The notes: generated by a model not told the origin, from the sequence alone. DNA of 64,000 nt from Chromatiales bacterium (GCA_028280505.1 JANQLO010000014.1:1-64000); one strand, 5' to 3'; numbered from the stretch's first letter, positions 1 through 9,361 are shown. Numbers and translations: made by a program.

Positions 1-77
1 AAAGCGCCAATCAAGGCGCGAGGCGCGACGTTTGGTCGCTCCAAATGAGCAACGAGCAACGCCGAGTGGCGCTTTTT
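1..77. repeat. structured inverted repeat at left edge
   Basis: The first nine bases are the exact reverse complement of 67-75, and a short T run follows at 73-77. Inside the loop, 31-45 forms a smaller hairpin with TTTGG/CCAAA arms. This could be the end of a repeat element or a large terminator-like structure for a gene left of the window. No coding region is convincing here, and 78-302 shows nothing recognisable. Confidence 0.35.
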
Positions 78-302
78 CAGGCGCAACCCGTAGGGCCGGC
101 GCCCTTTTTCCGCCTGACGGCGTTATCAGTCGTTCGTTTAGCGACACTCAACGTCTCTCCCTCTGCCTTGTCAGCCGAAAAAAGGACCGCCGGCAGCAAT
201 GTTTCAGTTTGTGTTAACAGGTCCTGGTACTACGCACCGATTAGCGGCGCCGACAATGTGTGCTGAAGCAAGGTTATGTGAAGTTTTTATGGCACTTTCG
301 TA

Positions 303-3300
303 TCAATGAAAATCGCGCGATTTGGTCACTAATCCGTCCAATAAATCGTTGTGATTTTCAAGACGACGACAGAGCAAATGCTGGACACCATTCGCACGCT
401 GAACCTCGGCAACCGCGCCAAGTAATTGCGATCCCAATAACACCTGATGTTGACGTTCGGCCAGGTCGGCCCAAATCAACAGGTTGAGCCCACCGCTTTC
501 GTCTTCCAAAGTGACAAAGACCGCTCGCCCCCCGCCGGGGCGCTGTCGAATCAACACCAGCCCGGCGGCCCGCACGATCTCACCCGGTGCACGTTCCGCG
601 ATCTCGGCCGCGGATAGAAAACGGCGTTCGCGCAGCCGTGTTCGTATCAACGCCAAAGGATGTTCGCGCAGACTCAAGCCAAGCCGCGCGTAATCGGCCA
701 ATACCGCCTGACCCGGGCTCGGTGCGAACAGATCGGGCGTGCGCTCATGGAAACGATCAAGTGCCGTCATGGGCAGGGTCTCCTCGATACCGGCAACCTC
801 CCAGGCCGCCATGTGTCGATGACCTGCCAGGCCATGCAAAGCATCGGCCGCAGCCAGCGCCTTGAGATCGGCACGCTTGAGTGCCGCCCGCCTCGCCATG
901 TCACGCACATCGACGAAGGGACCGGCAACACGCGCCGCCATGATGCGCTCGGCCCCACCCTTCGACAAACCGCGAATCAAGCGTAGACCGAGACGCAGTG
1001 CAGGCGCATTGCCCGGGTTCGAGGATCGAGGGTCGAGCGTGCAATCCCAATCGCTATGACTCACATCGGCCGGCAAGACCCCGACGCCATGTTCACGGGC
1101 ATCGCGTATCAATTGCGCCGGGGCATAAAAGCCCATCGGCTGACTATTGATCAAGGCGGCACAAAAAGCCGCCGGATGATAATGCTTGAGCCAGGACGAC
1201 GCATAGGCAAGCAAGGCAAAGCTGGCGGAATGGGATTCGGGAAAGCCGTATTCGCCGAAACCCAGGATCTGGCGGTACAAACGCTCGGCGAATTCCTGGC
1301 TGTAGCCACGAGCAAGCATGCCGTTCATTAATTTATGTTGATAAGGTTCGAGCCCGCCTCGACGCTTCCAGGCCGCCATCGCTCGACGTAACTGGTCGGC
1401 CTCGCCCGGACTGAAACCGGCGGCCACCATCGCCAGCTTGATCACTTGCTCCTGGAAGATCGGCACCCCCAGGGTACGTTTCAGTACCGACCGCACCGCT
1501 TCGGACGGGTAATCCACCGCTTCGAGCCTATCCCGACGGCGCAGATAAGGATGCACCATGTCACCCTGGATCGGGCCCGGTCGCACGATCGCGATCTGAA
1601 TCACCAGATCGTAGAAACAGGCCGGCCTCAATCGCGGCAACATCGACATCTGCGCACGCGATTCGATCTGGAATATTCCGATCGTATCCGCGCGCTGGAT
1701 CATTTGGTAAACATCCGGATCTTCGGGTGGGATAGCATCGAAACTTAAGGTTCGATGAGGTTCGAGGGTCGAAGCGCACATTTCCTCGTTCCTCGAGCCT
1801 CGGTCCTGAAAGCCATTAATGAGATCCAAAGCCCGCCGTATCGCAGACAGCATCCCCAGTGCCAGCACGTCGACCTTGAGCAAGCCGAGCGCTTCGAGGT
1901 CGTTCTTCTCCCACTGGATCACGCTGCGCGCCGGCATTGCGGCATTCTCGATCGGTACCAACTCGTCCAAACGACCGGAGGAGATCACGAAACCACCCAC
2001 ATGCTGCGAAAGATGACGCGGAAAACCGCGCAGCATGTTTACCAGTTTATGCAGACGATGAATGGTCGGATTCGCAGGATCGAAACCGGCCTCGATGAGA
2101 TGCTCGTCGGCAACCTCGCCATGACGGCGCCAGGCCGACATCGCCGCGGTCAATGCCTCGATCTGTTCCGTACCCAGGCCGAGCGCCTTACCGACATCGC
2201 GTACCGCGCTGCGAGTCCGATAGGTGATCACGGTCGCCGCCAGCGCAGTGCGCTCGCGCCCGTATTTTTTATAGACGTACTGCACCACCTCCTCGCGTCG
2301 CTGATGTTCGAAGTCGACATCGATATCCGGCGGCTCGTTGCGTTCGCGCGATAGAAAGCGTTCGAACAACAGATTCATGCGTGCCGGATCGACCTCGGTG
2401 ATGCCGAGGCAATAACACACCGCCGAATTGGCCGCCGAGCCCCTACCCTGACACAGAATGCCCTGTTCACGCGCATAACGGACGATGTCCCATACGGTGA
2501 GGAAATAGGCCTCGTAGCGCAGCTCGGCGATCAACGTCAACTCGTGCTCGACCTGAGCGCGCACTTTGTCCGGGCAGCCGTCCGGCCAGCGCCGAGCGAT
2601 ACCCTGCTCGGTCAATTGACGTAGATAAACGCTCGGCGTGAGCCCGGGCGGCGTATCGTCATCCGGATATTCATAACGCAATTCACCGAGCGAAAAACGG
2701 CAACGTTCGGCGACTCGTACGCTCTCCTCCAACAACGCCGCCGGATAGAGTGTGAACAAATCGTCGACCGTTCGCAGATGACGTTCGCCATTGGACAGGC
2801 GCGCACCCCCCAACTCGTCCACCGGCATATTCAAACGAATTGCCGTAAGCAGATCCTGCAAGGCCCGTCGCCCACGTACATGCATATGGACATCGCCACT
2901 GGCGAGTCGCGGCAATCGGTAACGCTCGGCCAGACACTCGCTATGCCGAAGACATTGCCGATCGAAACCGTCACGCAACAACTCGATCGTTAACCAGGCG
3001 CGCCCGCTAAAGCTTGCGGCGAACCAGGACAGCACCTCATCGCCGGTCTCCAACGTCACCGGCAACAGTGCCAGACAATCGGACAGGCCCTGTTCGAGAT
3101 CCGTACGGCCCAGTCGATAACCGCCTTTATCGGCACGACGACGCCCCAGCGTGATCAATCGACATAACTGGCCATACCCCGCCCGGTTGGTTGCCAGCAA
3201 CACCAAACGCGGACCGTCGATCAAACGGATCTCACTGCCGATAATTAAATGCAGTTCGAGTTCTTCCGCCTTCTGATGCGCCCTTACCACGCCCGACACG

Positions 3301-3458
3301 GAACATTCGTCGGTGATTGCCAAGGCGCGATAACCCAGCATATGGGCACGTTCGACCAACTCCTCGGGATGCGAGGCGCCACGCAAGAAGCTGTAATTGC
3401 TCAGGCAATGTAACTCGGCATAGGGAACGGGGCCGATGCCATTACATGAAGAGTCCAT
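303..3458 (-). CDS. dnaE2: error-prone DNA polymerase DnaE2 (ImuC)
   Basis: C-family DNA polymerase alpha subunit of the DnaE2/ImuC type, used for SOS translesion synthesis together with ImuA and ImuB. The N-terminus is a PHP domain beginning with the family signature YAELHCLSNYSFLRGASHPE. The palm carries RGSAANSAVCYCLGI and PDIDVDFEHQRREEV, which holds the catalytic aspartates. The C-terminal third has an OB-fold-like region. At about 1051 aa it is full length for the family. I chose the ATG at 3458, just before the PHP domain, rather than the upstream in-frame codon at 3527; this gives a 17-base overlap with imuB and so translational coupling. It is the last gene of an imuA-imuB-dnaE2 operon. 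Confidence 0.95.
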   Translation of the reverse strand: MDSSCNGIGPVPYAELHCLSNYSFLRGASHPEELVERAHMLGYRALAITDECSVSGVVRAHQKAEELELHLIIGSEIRLIDGPRLVLLATNRAGYGQLCRLITLGRRRADKGGYRLGRTDLEQGLSDCLALLPVTLETGDEVLSWFAASFSGRAWLTIELLRDGFDRQCLRHSECLAERYRLPRLASGDVHMHVRGRRALQDLLTAIRLNMPVDELGGARLSNGERHLRTVDDLFTLYPAALLEESVRVAERCRFSLGELRYEYPDDDTPPGLTPSVYLRQLTEQGIARRWPDGCPDKVRAQVEHELTLIAELRYEAYFLTVWDIVRYAREQGILCQGRGSAANSAVCYCLGITEVDPARMNLLFERFLSRERNEPPDIDVDFEHQRREEVVQYVYKKYGRERTALAATVITYRTRSAVRDVGKALGLGTEQIEALTAAMSAWRRHGEVADEHLIEAGFDPANPTIHRLHKLVNMLRGFPRHLSQHVGGFVISSGRLDELVPIENAAMPARSVIQWEKNDLEALGLLKVDVLALGMLSAIRRALDLINGFQDRGSRNEEMCASTLEPHRTLSFDAIPPEDPDVYQMIQRADTIGIFQIESRAQMSMLPRLRPACFYDLVIQIAIVRPGPIQGDMVHPYLRRRDRLEAVDYPSEAVRSVLKRTLGVPIFQEQVIKLAMVAAGFSPGEADQLRRAMAAWKRRGGLEPYQHKLMNGMLARGYSQEFAERLYRQILGFGEYGFPESHSASFALLAYASSWLKHYHPAAFCAALINSQPMGFYAPAQLIRDAREHGVGVLPADVSHSDWDCTLDPRSSNPGNAPALRLGLRLIRGLSKGGAERIMAARVAGPFVDVRDMARRAALKRADLKALAAADALHGLAGHRHMAAWEVAGIEETLPMTALDRFHERTPDLFAPSPGQAVLADYARLGLSLREHPLALIRTRLRERRFLSAAEIAERAPGEIVRAAGLVLIRQRPGGGRAVFVTLEDESGGLNLLIWADLAERQHQVLLGSQLLGAVAEVQRANGVQHLLCRRLENHNDLLDGLVTKSRDFH

Positions 3459-4881
3459 GCAGATACCATCCTCCGCCGCGCCGATCGTGAAACACCCAGA
3501 AACGTTCACCGGCCGGGCTATGCGCAATGAAATAATCCCGACTGATATCGAAACCGTCCCACCAGCCGGTTTCGATCCGCTCGGGCGGATGCTCCAGGTT
3601 CAGGTCGCCACCGTACTGCGGCAGACCCTGCGGTGCCGGCAAAGGTCTGGGCTGTGGCAATAGCCAGGGCGGTTGGATCGGCCGTTGGACGATAAACGGC
3701 AGGCTATCGTCCGGCTCGCCCGGTCGACAAAAGCGCCAGGCGCGTTCCGGACGATGGTCGGCAAGACAACGCAGGCCTCTTACCCGCTGTTCACTCAAAC
3801 GATTACCGAGGCGTTCGAGCAACGACTGATCGTCCGATTGTGTGGATTCGAATATCGCGAGGCTACGTTCCTCGAACGCCTGCCAATCGTCGACCCGCAA
3901 GCTTATGGCTATCACCGGTTCGGGCAGTTGCAAACGCGCGATACGTTCACGAAACATCTCGAGCATATGATCCGGGTCGCGACTCGGATCGAGCAGACCC
4001 TGATCGAACGGGGTTGGCGGATGGTCGCGATGTATCAACCGCCATTGCAGTCGCTGCGCACCGCCGCCCAGGCCACGCAGAAAACCACAGAGCGCAACCA
4101 TCAAACGGCGCGCTGGAAATACCAAGGCAGTGGTGCGGCTTATCTCTCCGAACAACTCGATACTCTGATCGAAATACCGCGGCGGTTGCCATTCCGGTCG
4201 CGGGTCGGGCGCCATACCGAGCAGACGATCGAACAAGGCGCTCAATTGCGGACCACAACGGCGTGCCATCTCGGGACGCGGCAGATTCAAGGCATCGTCG
4301 ATCGACTCGAGCCCGATATGACGGATCAGGGCACGGGCATCCGGATCGCGGGTCAGGGCCGCAACCGGCAGCGGTGCGACCGTCACACGCAGGGCATCCG
4401 CGTTTTCTATCCGACAACCGGGGCGGTAGCGTGCCAGCAAACCGGCCGCGGTAGCGGTCGGCGCCAAGGCATGCTGCACGGTATACCCGAGCTGTACGAT
4501 CTCGCGTTGCATGATTGTCAACAATGCCGCCAAGCCGCCGAACAATCGTCGGCTGGCGCCGACCTCGAGCAGCAGCGACGAGGGTTCGAAACTGATCCGG
4601 GCACTGAACTGATAGGCCCACGAGGCCAATGCCTGTAGTGCGCGCTGTTCACGTGTTCGATCTCGCGGCTGTACCGCCAGTGCAGTATGCAAAGCCAGCG
4701 CAGTCGGCAAGGCCAGTCCGGGCCCTATGCCATAGGCCTGCGCCGCACTATTGCAACGACTGATGCGTTCACGCCCGGCATCCGTCTCGACGACCGCCAA
4801 TGCACCGGCCTGCTGGCGACTGCGCGCGAATACCTCGAGCGGTAATTGCGGGAAATATAAGGCTAACCAGAGCATCGTCAT
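3442..4881 (-). CDS. imuB: ImuB, Y-family polymerase-like protein
   Basis: Catalytically dead Y-family (DinB/UmuC-like) protein of about 479 aa that in known systems bridges ImuA, DnaE2 and the beta clamp. The N-terminus reads LWLALYFPQLPLEVFARS, where active Y-family polymerases have an acidic metal ligand; the missing acid is typical of ImuB. The Met chosen at 4881 precedes this conserved block; an in-frame Met at 4926 would add 15 poorly conserved residues. No good ribosome binding site supports either start. It lies between imuA and dnaE2 on the same strand. Confidence 0.92.
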   Translation of the reverse strand: MTMLWLALYFPQLPLEVFARSRQQAGALAVVETDAGRERISRCNSAAQAYGIGPGLALPTALALHTALAVQPRDRTREQRALQALASWAYQFSARISFEPSSLLLEVGASRRLFGGLAALLTIMQREIVQLGYTVQHALAPTATAAGLLARYRPGCRIENADALRVTVAPLPVAALTRDPDARALIRHIGLESIDDALNLPRPEMARRCGPQLSALFDRLLGMAPDPRPEWQPPRYFDQSIELFGEISRTTALVFPARRLMVALCGFLRGLGGGAQRLQWRLIHRDHPPTPFDQGLLDPSRDPDHMLEMFRERIARLQLPEPVIAISLRVDDWQAFEERSLAIFESTQSDDQSLLERLGNRLSEQRVRGLRCLADHRPERAWRFCRPGEPDDSLPFIVQRPIQPPWLLPQPRPLPAPQGLPQYGGDLNLEHPPERIETGWWDGFDISRDYFIAHSPAGERFWVFHDRRGGGWYLHGLFM

Positions 4882-4977
4882 GCTCTGGTAGGACCGAGGT
4901 GGTGGAAACCCATGGCATATAGCCATACCCCGACCACCAAAAAAATTTCATCTTCCTTGCTAATAGCGCGTCGTCGG

Positions 4978-5634
4978 CTAAAACACGCCATCTTCTCTAG
5001 CCCCGGACCCACAGCCTGCGGCCCCATGCATCGGCACGATGCATCGTGCACTACTCCAAGCACCACGACGCTTGAGTACCTCGGCCTCGATACCCAAGGG
5101 CGACGGTCTCAGACGTAAACGCAACGCCGCCGGCGAACCTTGATTCGCGGCACGCGAAGAACGGAACAGCACGGCCGGACAATCGCCCTGCTCGGCCGCC
5201 AACTGTAATCGCCGTAGTTGCGCGGTCTGTACCTGCTCGGGCCAGACCAATACCACACCGCAGGCACCCGACTTGAGCGCCTGCTCGGCCGCCCACAAAC
5301 GCTGTGTCGACGACAGATCCCGCAACAACAGCACGCGTTCGATACGGATACCGTGTGCACGTAACGCCGGTGCATAAGGCACATAGGGCGGCGCAACCCA
5401 TGCCAACCAACGCTCACGCTCGCTCAAACGAGCCAACAAGGGCAACAGCACCGACAAACCCAGATGGGCATCGCTCAGCAACTCACTCAGCGCGGCACGC
5501 GGCCAGCCGCCCCCGAGCAATTCATCCAACACCTTCCAACCGCTGGCCAACACTCGGTCGTCTGCCTGCCGATTGCGACGCCCTTGCCACAAAGCACCCT
5601 CGCGCTTGAGTTGTTCGAGATTCACTACCTGCAT
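4978..5634 (-). CDS. imuA: ImuA, RecA/SulA-like mutagenesis protein
   Basis: First gene of the imuA-imuB-dnaE2 cassette, 218 aa. It has the ImuA layout: an N-terminal segment ending in GWKVLDELLGGGWPRAALSE, then a RecA-like core with YAPALRAHGIRIERVLLLR and VVLVWPEQVQTAQLRRLQLA. ImuA is thought to act with ImuB and DnaE2 in damage-induced mutagenesis. The C-terminal 20 or so residues are Gly/Ala/Cys-rich and weakly conserved. The promoter region 60-95 bases upstream carries LexA-like repeats. About 96 bases separate its stop from the chosen imuB start. Confidence 0.88.
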   Translation of the reverse strand: MQVVNLEQLKREGALWQGRRNRQADDRVLASGWKVLDELLGGGWPRAALSELLSDAHLGLSVLLPLLARLSERERWLAWVAPPYVPYAPALRAHGIRIERVLLLRDLSSTQRLWAAEQALKSGACGVVLVWPEQVQTAQLRRLQLAAEQGDCPAVLFRSSRAANQGSPAALRLRLRPSPLGIEAEVLKRRGAWSSARCIVPMHGAAGCGSGAREDGVF

Positions 5635-5693
5635 CGCAACACATACCTGGCCCCGCCCGAAAAACCGGACAGGGGTAATCGAAGACCGATAGA

Positions 5694-5728
5694 GAACAAA
5701 TATAGAACAAACGACTCGTTCAAACGAG
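5694..5728 (-). promoter_or_regulatory. putative LexA-type operator upstream of imuA
   Basis: On the plus strand GAAC at 5694-5697 and GAAC at 5705-5708 are separated by seven bases, which on the imuA strand is GTTC-N7-GTTC, the arrangement described for alphaproteobacterial LexA boxes. Immediately upstream is a 6-bp inverted repeat, CTCGTT-CA-AACGAG, at 5715-5728. The position fits SOS control of imuA. No classical gammaproteobacterial CTGT-N8-ACAG box was seen. The assignment is inference. Confidence 0.45.
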
Positions 5729-5934
5729 ACCCGAAATCACCAAAAACCTGGTCAAAACGCTATCCAAAAACCGGCAACACAACCCCAATACCCTCTAAGC
5801 GATTGATTAGAAAATACTTAATTCTCATCCGCCACAAAGATATCTTTCGGGGAAACACTGGCAAAAACACGCTCCCGGGGCATACTCTCGATCCGCACCA
5901 GAGATCGGATAACCCCGACACGGAGACCACTGTA

Positions 5935-6606
5935 ATGAACTGGAAAACCGCCCACCGTTCCTTCTATTACCTGGACGCCCCGGAGCCGGAGGATCTGTCA
6001 CTGCCATACGCCGAGACCGCGTTGCTGTGCATCGACGTACAGAACTATGGCCTGTTACCGAAAGATACGGCCGAAGAACAGGCGCGTTGGGCACCCTTCT
6101 ACGAGCGTATGCACAATGTCGTGATGCCAAACCTGCGCGAACTGCAAGACAGTTTTCGCAACAAAGGGATCGACGTCATCCATGCCCGTATTGCCTGCCT
6201 GCTGGAAGACGGTCGCGATCGTTCGCTGAGTCAAAAGATGCCGGGGTGGAACAACCTGCTGATGCCGACCAACAGCGAGGAATCGCAGATCGTTTCGGAA
6301 GTCGCACCGCGGCCGGATGAGATCGTCGTGACCAAGACCACCGACAGCGCACTGACCGGCACCAATCTGCGCTTGGTGCTGAGCAATATGGGCATACGCA
6401 ATGTCGTCGTCACCGGCATCTACACCGACCAATGCGTATCATCGACCGTACGCAGCCTGGCCGATGAAAGTTTCAACGTTGTCGTTGTCGAGGACTGTTG
6501 TGCCGCCGGTACCGACGAGCTACACCAACGCGAGCTCGAGACAATCAATATGATCTATTGCCATGTCGTGAGCGGCGCGGAACTGCAAACGATCATGAAA
6601 CTATGA
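5935..6606 (+). CDS. isochorismatase-family cysteine hydrolase
   Basis: Protein of 223 aa in the isochorismatase-like hydrolase superfamily, which cleaves amides, imides or isochorismate. The catalytic triad is visible: Asp34 in ALLCIDVQNYG, Lys134 in VVTKTTDSALTGTNL and Cys167 in GIYTDQCVSSTVRSL. The Met at 5935 is chosen because the upstream in-frame extension is unconserved and runs into the imuA promoter. A nucleophilic cysteine fits the amidohydrolase branch (nicotinamidase, ureidoacrylate, biuret or N-carbamoyl substrates) better than true isochorismatase. No neighbour points to a substrate, so it is left general. Convergent with the pyrophosphatase-like gene, five bases apart. Confidence 0.85.
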   Translation: MNWKTAHRSFYYLDAPEPEDLSLPYAETALLCIDVQNYGLLPKDTAEEQARWAPFYERMHNVVMPNLRELQDSFRNKGIDVIHARIACLLEDGRDRSLSQKMPGWNNLLMPTNSEESQIVSEVAPRPDEIVVTKTTDSALTGTNLRLVLSNMGIRNVVVTGIYTDQCVSSTVRSLADESFNVVVVEDCCAAGTDELHQRELETINMIYCHVVSGAELQTIMKL

Positions 6607-6611
6607 AAACG

Positions 6612-7121
6612 CTAAAAGGGTATCGATGAACCCCTCCACTCGCCGTCAGAACGCGGGCTTGCCCTGGCCATGGCCGACCGGGCGTCGCCCCAACCTTCAC
6701 AGGCATTACGTCCAACCCTTCCCCGCAGCAGGTTCAGTACCCATTTACAGCGCGCATAGAAACCGAAAAACATGAGCACCGCATACTTTTTCCGCTTGCC
6801 GACCGGCTCAAACGCACAAATCAGTTTATCGTCGTACATACTGCGATCGGTCATCCCGACAGCACCGAAGGCTTTTACCGTTACCCGCGTGCCATAAGGC
6901 AGGCGCGGACCGAGTACCACCGCATCCAAGAGATCACCTTCGAGACCCACATGCGTTTCAACCGAGCCGTAGTTGAATGGACAAGGCAAAGGTGAAACGA
7001 AATCTACCCGCCCCGTGGAACCTCGCTTGAGAAAGCTACCGCGCGGAATTTCGATAATGACCGTTACCTCGGGCAAGTCATGCTGAGCTTCGATATGTTT
7101 CGCTTGTTCTGTTTTCTGCAT
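6612..7121 (-). CDS. inorganic pyrophosphatase-like protein
   Basis: About 169 aa with the family I soluble pyrophosphatase layout: VTVIIEIPRGSFLKRG at residues 19-34, FNYGSVETHVGLEGDLLDAVVLG at 49-71, and the TVKAFGAVGMTDR strand at 81-93. The acidic motif is E-G-D-L-L-D instead of the usual D-G-D-P-L-D, and the C-terminal 35 or so residues are Gly/Arg-rich and unusual. It therefore looks like a divergent paralog rather than the housekeeping enzyme; activity is uncertain. The Met at 7121 is chosen because the 73 residues upstream in frame have no family similarity. Confidence 0.72.
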   Translation of the reverse strand: MQKTEQAKHIEAQHDLPEVTVIIEIPRGSFLKRGSTGRVDFVSPLPCPFNYGSVETHVGLEGDLLDAVVLGPRLPYGTRVTVKAFGAVGMTDRSMYDDKLICAFEPVGKRKKYAVLMFFGFYARCKWVLNLLRGRVGRNACEGWGDARSAMARASPRSDGEWRGSSIPF

Positions 7122-7253
7122 AAAGCCAGTATGGATGCAACCCGAAGATCTCGCATTATCGACTGAAAAAACAGTGAGTTTCCGTGGATATCGGTATACA
7201 AATCGAAACAAAAGCCATTGCATCAAAGCCGGCTCGCATCGGATCATGCCGGT

Positions 7254-7547
7254 ATGCCAACACAACTGCAAAAGACCTTCTGGTTCGTGCTGCGTTTCTT
7301 CGAACAAGGCAGCGAACCGTACAACTACAAACCATTGCACCGCACGATTTTGCTTGTCGTTGGCGTCTTATTCACGCTGCTTTGCCTGGCCTCGCTCTAT
7401 CTATCGGCCGGCAACGATAACTACGGCTTTTTGATACCCGTGTCGGTGTTTTTCGCTGTCGGTTTCGTCTGCCTGGTGGTGGGTCTGCTGGGCAGTGACC
7501 GCGCGGTCGCCAAGATCTGGGGCCAAAACAAAAATCCGAACAGTTGA
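7254..7547 (+). CDS. small two-helix membrane protein
   Basis: 97-aa protein of unknown function. Two hydrophobic segments are clear: HRTILLVVGVLFTLLCLASL and the stretch FLIPVSVFFAVGFVCLVVGLL, separated by a short polar turn, with a charged N-terminus and an Asn-rich tail. The Met at 7254 (MPTQLQKTFWF) gives a compact protein; earlier in-frame starts add basic, unstructured sequence. Divergent from the pyrophosphatase-like gene and convergent with the alpha/beta hydrolase. Confidence 0.6.
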   Translation: MPTQLQKTFWFVLRFFEQGSEPYNYKPLHRTILLVVGVLFTLLCLASLYLSAGNDNYGFLIPVSVFFAVGFVCLVVGLLGSDRAVAKIWGQNKNPNS

Positions 7548-7552
7548 CGCCG

Positions 7553-8431
7553 CTATTCCGGCGGCTGCGCCAAATCGGCCAACATGGTCGACATGTTTCG
7601 AATGATCAGCGAAAAGTGGCCTTCACCCGGCATAAAGGTCGCACGGCAATCCGGCAGCAGTGCAGCATGACGACGCCCCATAGTAACCGGTACGGTGCGG
7701 TCGTCTTCACCGTGCCACAGCGACACGGGCATACGCACTCGACCGGGATCGATATCCCATGGCTGGGTGAACAAGCCCAGCTCTTGAGCCGGACCTTCGC
7801 CACCCTGTCGGAAGGCCTCGGCGAAGGACTGCGCGATACTGCGATGTACCGCCGGTTCGGCCAGCGCCGCACGATCGGCCCGGTTGCCGATACCGATCAG
7901 CACCCTGAAGATCAATTCGGGAAAGCGGCCCATGAACGGACCGATCAATCTCGCATAGACCCGATGCGCCAGGCGCGGCCGGCGTTGATAAAAACGAATG
8001 CCGGTCGCAGCAACCGGATTCATGCCATCGAGTTCAACGCCATGCAATTCGCCGAGGCCGCAGATAATCGACAATCGTCCGATACGTTCGTGCAGTCGTT
8101 CGGCACAGGCCATGGCATAGGGCCCGCCACCCGATACCCCGACGACATGAAAACGCGAAATATCGAGCGATGTCATCAATGCCGCTGCATCGACGGGCCA
8201 ATTAGACAAGCGACGCCCGGGAAATGGCGACGATTGACCAAAACCTGGGCGGTCCGGTGCGATCAAACGGATACCAAGCTCCTTGGCGGCGACATCGGCG
8301 AGGCGCGCCTCGAAACGGGAGCCCGGAAAACCATGGCAATACAATACCGGCACGCCACCGGCATCGCCCCACTCGGCATAGGCGAGTTGGCGTCCGTCGG
8401 GCAACGAACAATAGTGACAATGGCGCGACAT
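7553..8431 (-). CDS. alpha/beta hydrolase
   Basis: 292-aa alpha/beta-hydrolase-fold enzyme, probably an esterase or lipase-like hydrolase of the cytoplasm. The oxyanion-hole motif YCHGFPGSRFEARL is at about residues 31-44, the nucleophile elbow GVSGGGPYAMA has Ser100, the acid lies in SLWHGEDDRTVPV and the catalytic histidine in GEGHFSLI near the C-terminus. The substrate cannot be inferred. Divergent from the ceramidase-family gene with about 100 bases between, so the two could share a control region. Confidence 0.85.
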   Translation of the reverse strand: MSRHCHYCSLPDGRQLAYAEWGDAGGVPVLYCHGFPGSRFEARLADVAAKELGIRLIAPDRPGFGQSSPFPGRRLSNWPVDAAALMTSLDISRFHVVGVSGGGPYAMACAERLHERIGRLSIICGLGELHGVELDGMNPVAATGIRFYQRRPRLAHRVYARLIGPFMGRFPELIFRVLIGIGNRADRAALAEPAVHRSIAQSFAEAFRQGGEGPAQELGLFTQPWDIDPGRVRMPVSLWHGEDDRTVPVTMGRRHAALLPDCRATFMPGEGHFSLIIRNMSTMLADLAQPPE

Positions 8432-8528
8432 CCAAAAACCCGTCTTGCGGTCACATCAGGGACAGAACCGGTACGATAACCTGAGTCGGTTTTACACCGC
8501 AGCAGAAAACTCAAAGCCGGAACATCAC

Positions 8529-9185
8529 ATGATCGATAACTACTGCGAACGTCTCGAGCCGGGGTTTTGGGCAGAACCGTTGAATGCCTTGACCAACCTC
8601 GCCTTTCTGATCGCAGCCGTTGCGACCTGGCGTTTGGCCGTCCGGCATAATGTACTGACTACCGACATCGTTGTGCTCATCGGCCTGATTGCTGCCGTTG
8701 GTATCGGCAGCGGCGCCTTCCATACCTTCGCCACCTATTGGGCGATGCTCATGGATGTCATACCGATATTGTTGCTGCAGATCGCCTATCTATGGATCTA
8801 CGGTCGTCGCATCGTCGCACTGAAGCCGATTCAACTGCAGCCGCTTGTCGGGTTGTTCGTCGTATCCATCTTCATTGCCGGACAATTCCCCCATCTGCTC
8901 AACGGCTCGCTCGGTTATCTGCCGGCGCTGGGTGCCTTGCTGATCATCGGCATCTACCACCTCGGGCATGCACACGCAGAACCCAGGCTGCTGCTAATCG
9001 CGGCAACCGTGTTTCTGGTGTCGCTAACGCTGCGCACCATCGACAACGCAATCTGTGATTACCTCACAATCGGCACCCATTTTTTCTGGCACTTGTTCAA
9101 CGGACTGTTGCTCTACCTGATAGCAAGAGGATTGATTATGAATCTGCCCACACATCAAACCCTTGCGGGTACAGGCAAACCTTGA
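8529..9185 (+). CDS. ceramidase-family membrane hydrolase
   Basis: 218-aa polytopic membrane protein resembling the alkaline ceramidase / CREST superfamily. The family N-terminus IDNYCERLEPGFWAEPLNA is followed by about six to seven hydrophobic helices. Candidate zinc and catalytic residues are Ser, His and Asp in GSGAFHTFATYWAMLMD and the C-terminal histidines in RTIDNAICDYLTIGTHFFWH. Family members hydrolyse amide bonds in lipids; in bacteria the substrate is mostly unknown. The Met at 8529 is the start because the family signature begins directly after it. Confidence 0.8.
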   Translation: MIDNYCERLEPGFWAEPLNALTNLAFLIAAVATWRLAVRHNVLTTDIVVLIGLIAAVGIGSGAFHTFATYWAMLMDVIPILLLQIAYLWIYGRRIVALKPIQLQPLVGLFVVSIFIAGQFPHLLNGSLGYLPALGALLIIGIYHLGHAHAEPRLLLIAATVFLVSLTLRTIDNAICDYLTIGTHFFWHLFNGLLLYLIARGLIMNLPTHQTLAGTGKP

Positions 9186-9277
9186 GAATCCGAGCCCTGC
9201 CCATACATTAGACGATCGAGGACAATTCGACCGCCAATCAGGGTAGACTTGAAAATGCTTAGGGGGACAACCACGCA

Positions 9278-9361
9278 ATGCTAGTGCGGTTTATCGGATC
9301 GCTGGTTCTGCTGTCGAGCTTGGGGCTGGTCTCTTGCCAGGCGCTGATTCATGCCTTCTGA
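9278..9361 (+). CDS. 27-residue putative lipoprotein
   Basis: A very short reading frame: Met, Leu, Val, Arg, then a hydrophobic stretch ending in a lipobox-like LVSC followed by QALIHAF. A purine-rich AGGGGG at 9262-9267 lies about 10 bases before the ATG. Its last 11 bases overlap the start of the XpaC-like gene, so it could act as a leader peptide or translational coupler as well as an entericidin-like mini lipoprotein. Too short for family assignment; coding status is tentative. Confidence 0.4.
   Translation: MLVRFIGSLVLLSSLGLVSCQALIHAF

Noticed and set aside
45..266. 73-codon open frame at the left edge
   Set aside because: Overlaps the structured repeat, has no ribosome site and no recognisable domain.
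3673..4638. 321-codon open frame on the plus strand
   Set aside because: Antisense of imuB; the imuB frame has clear family motifs.
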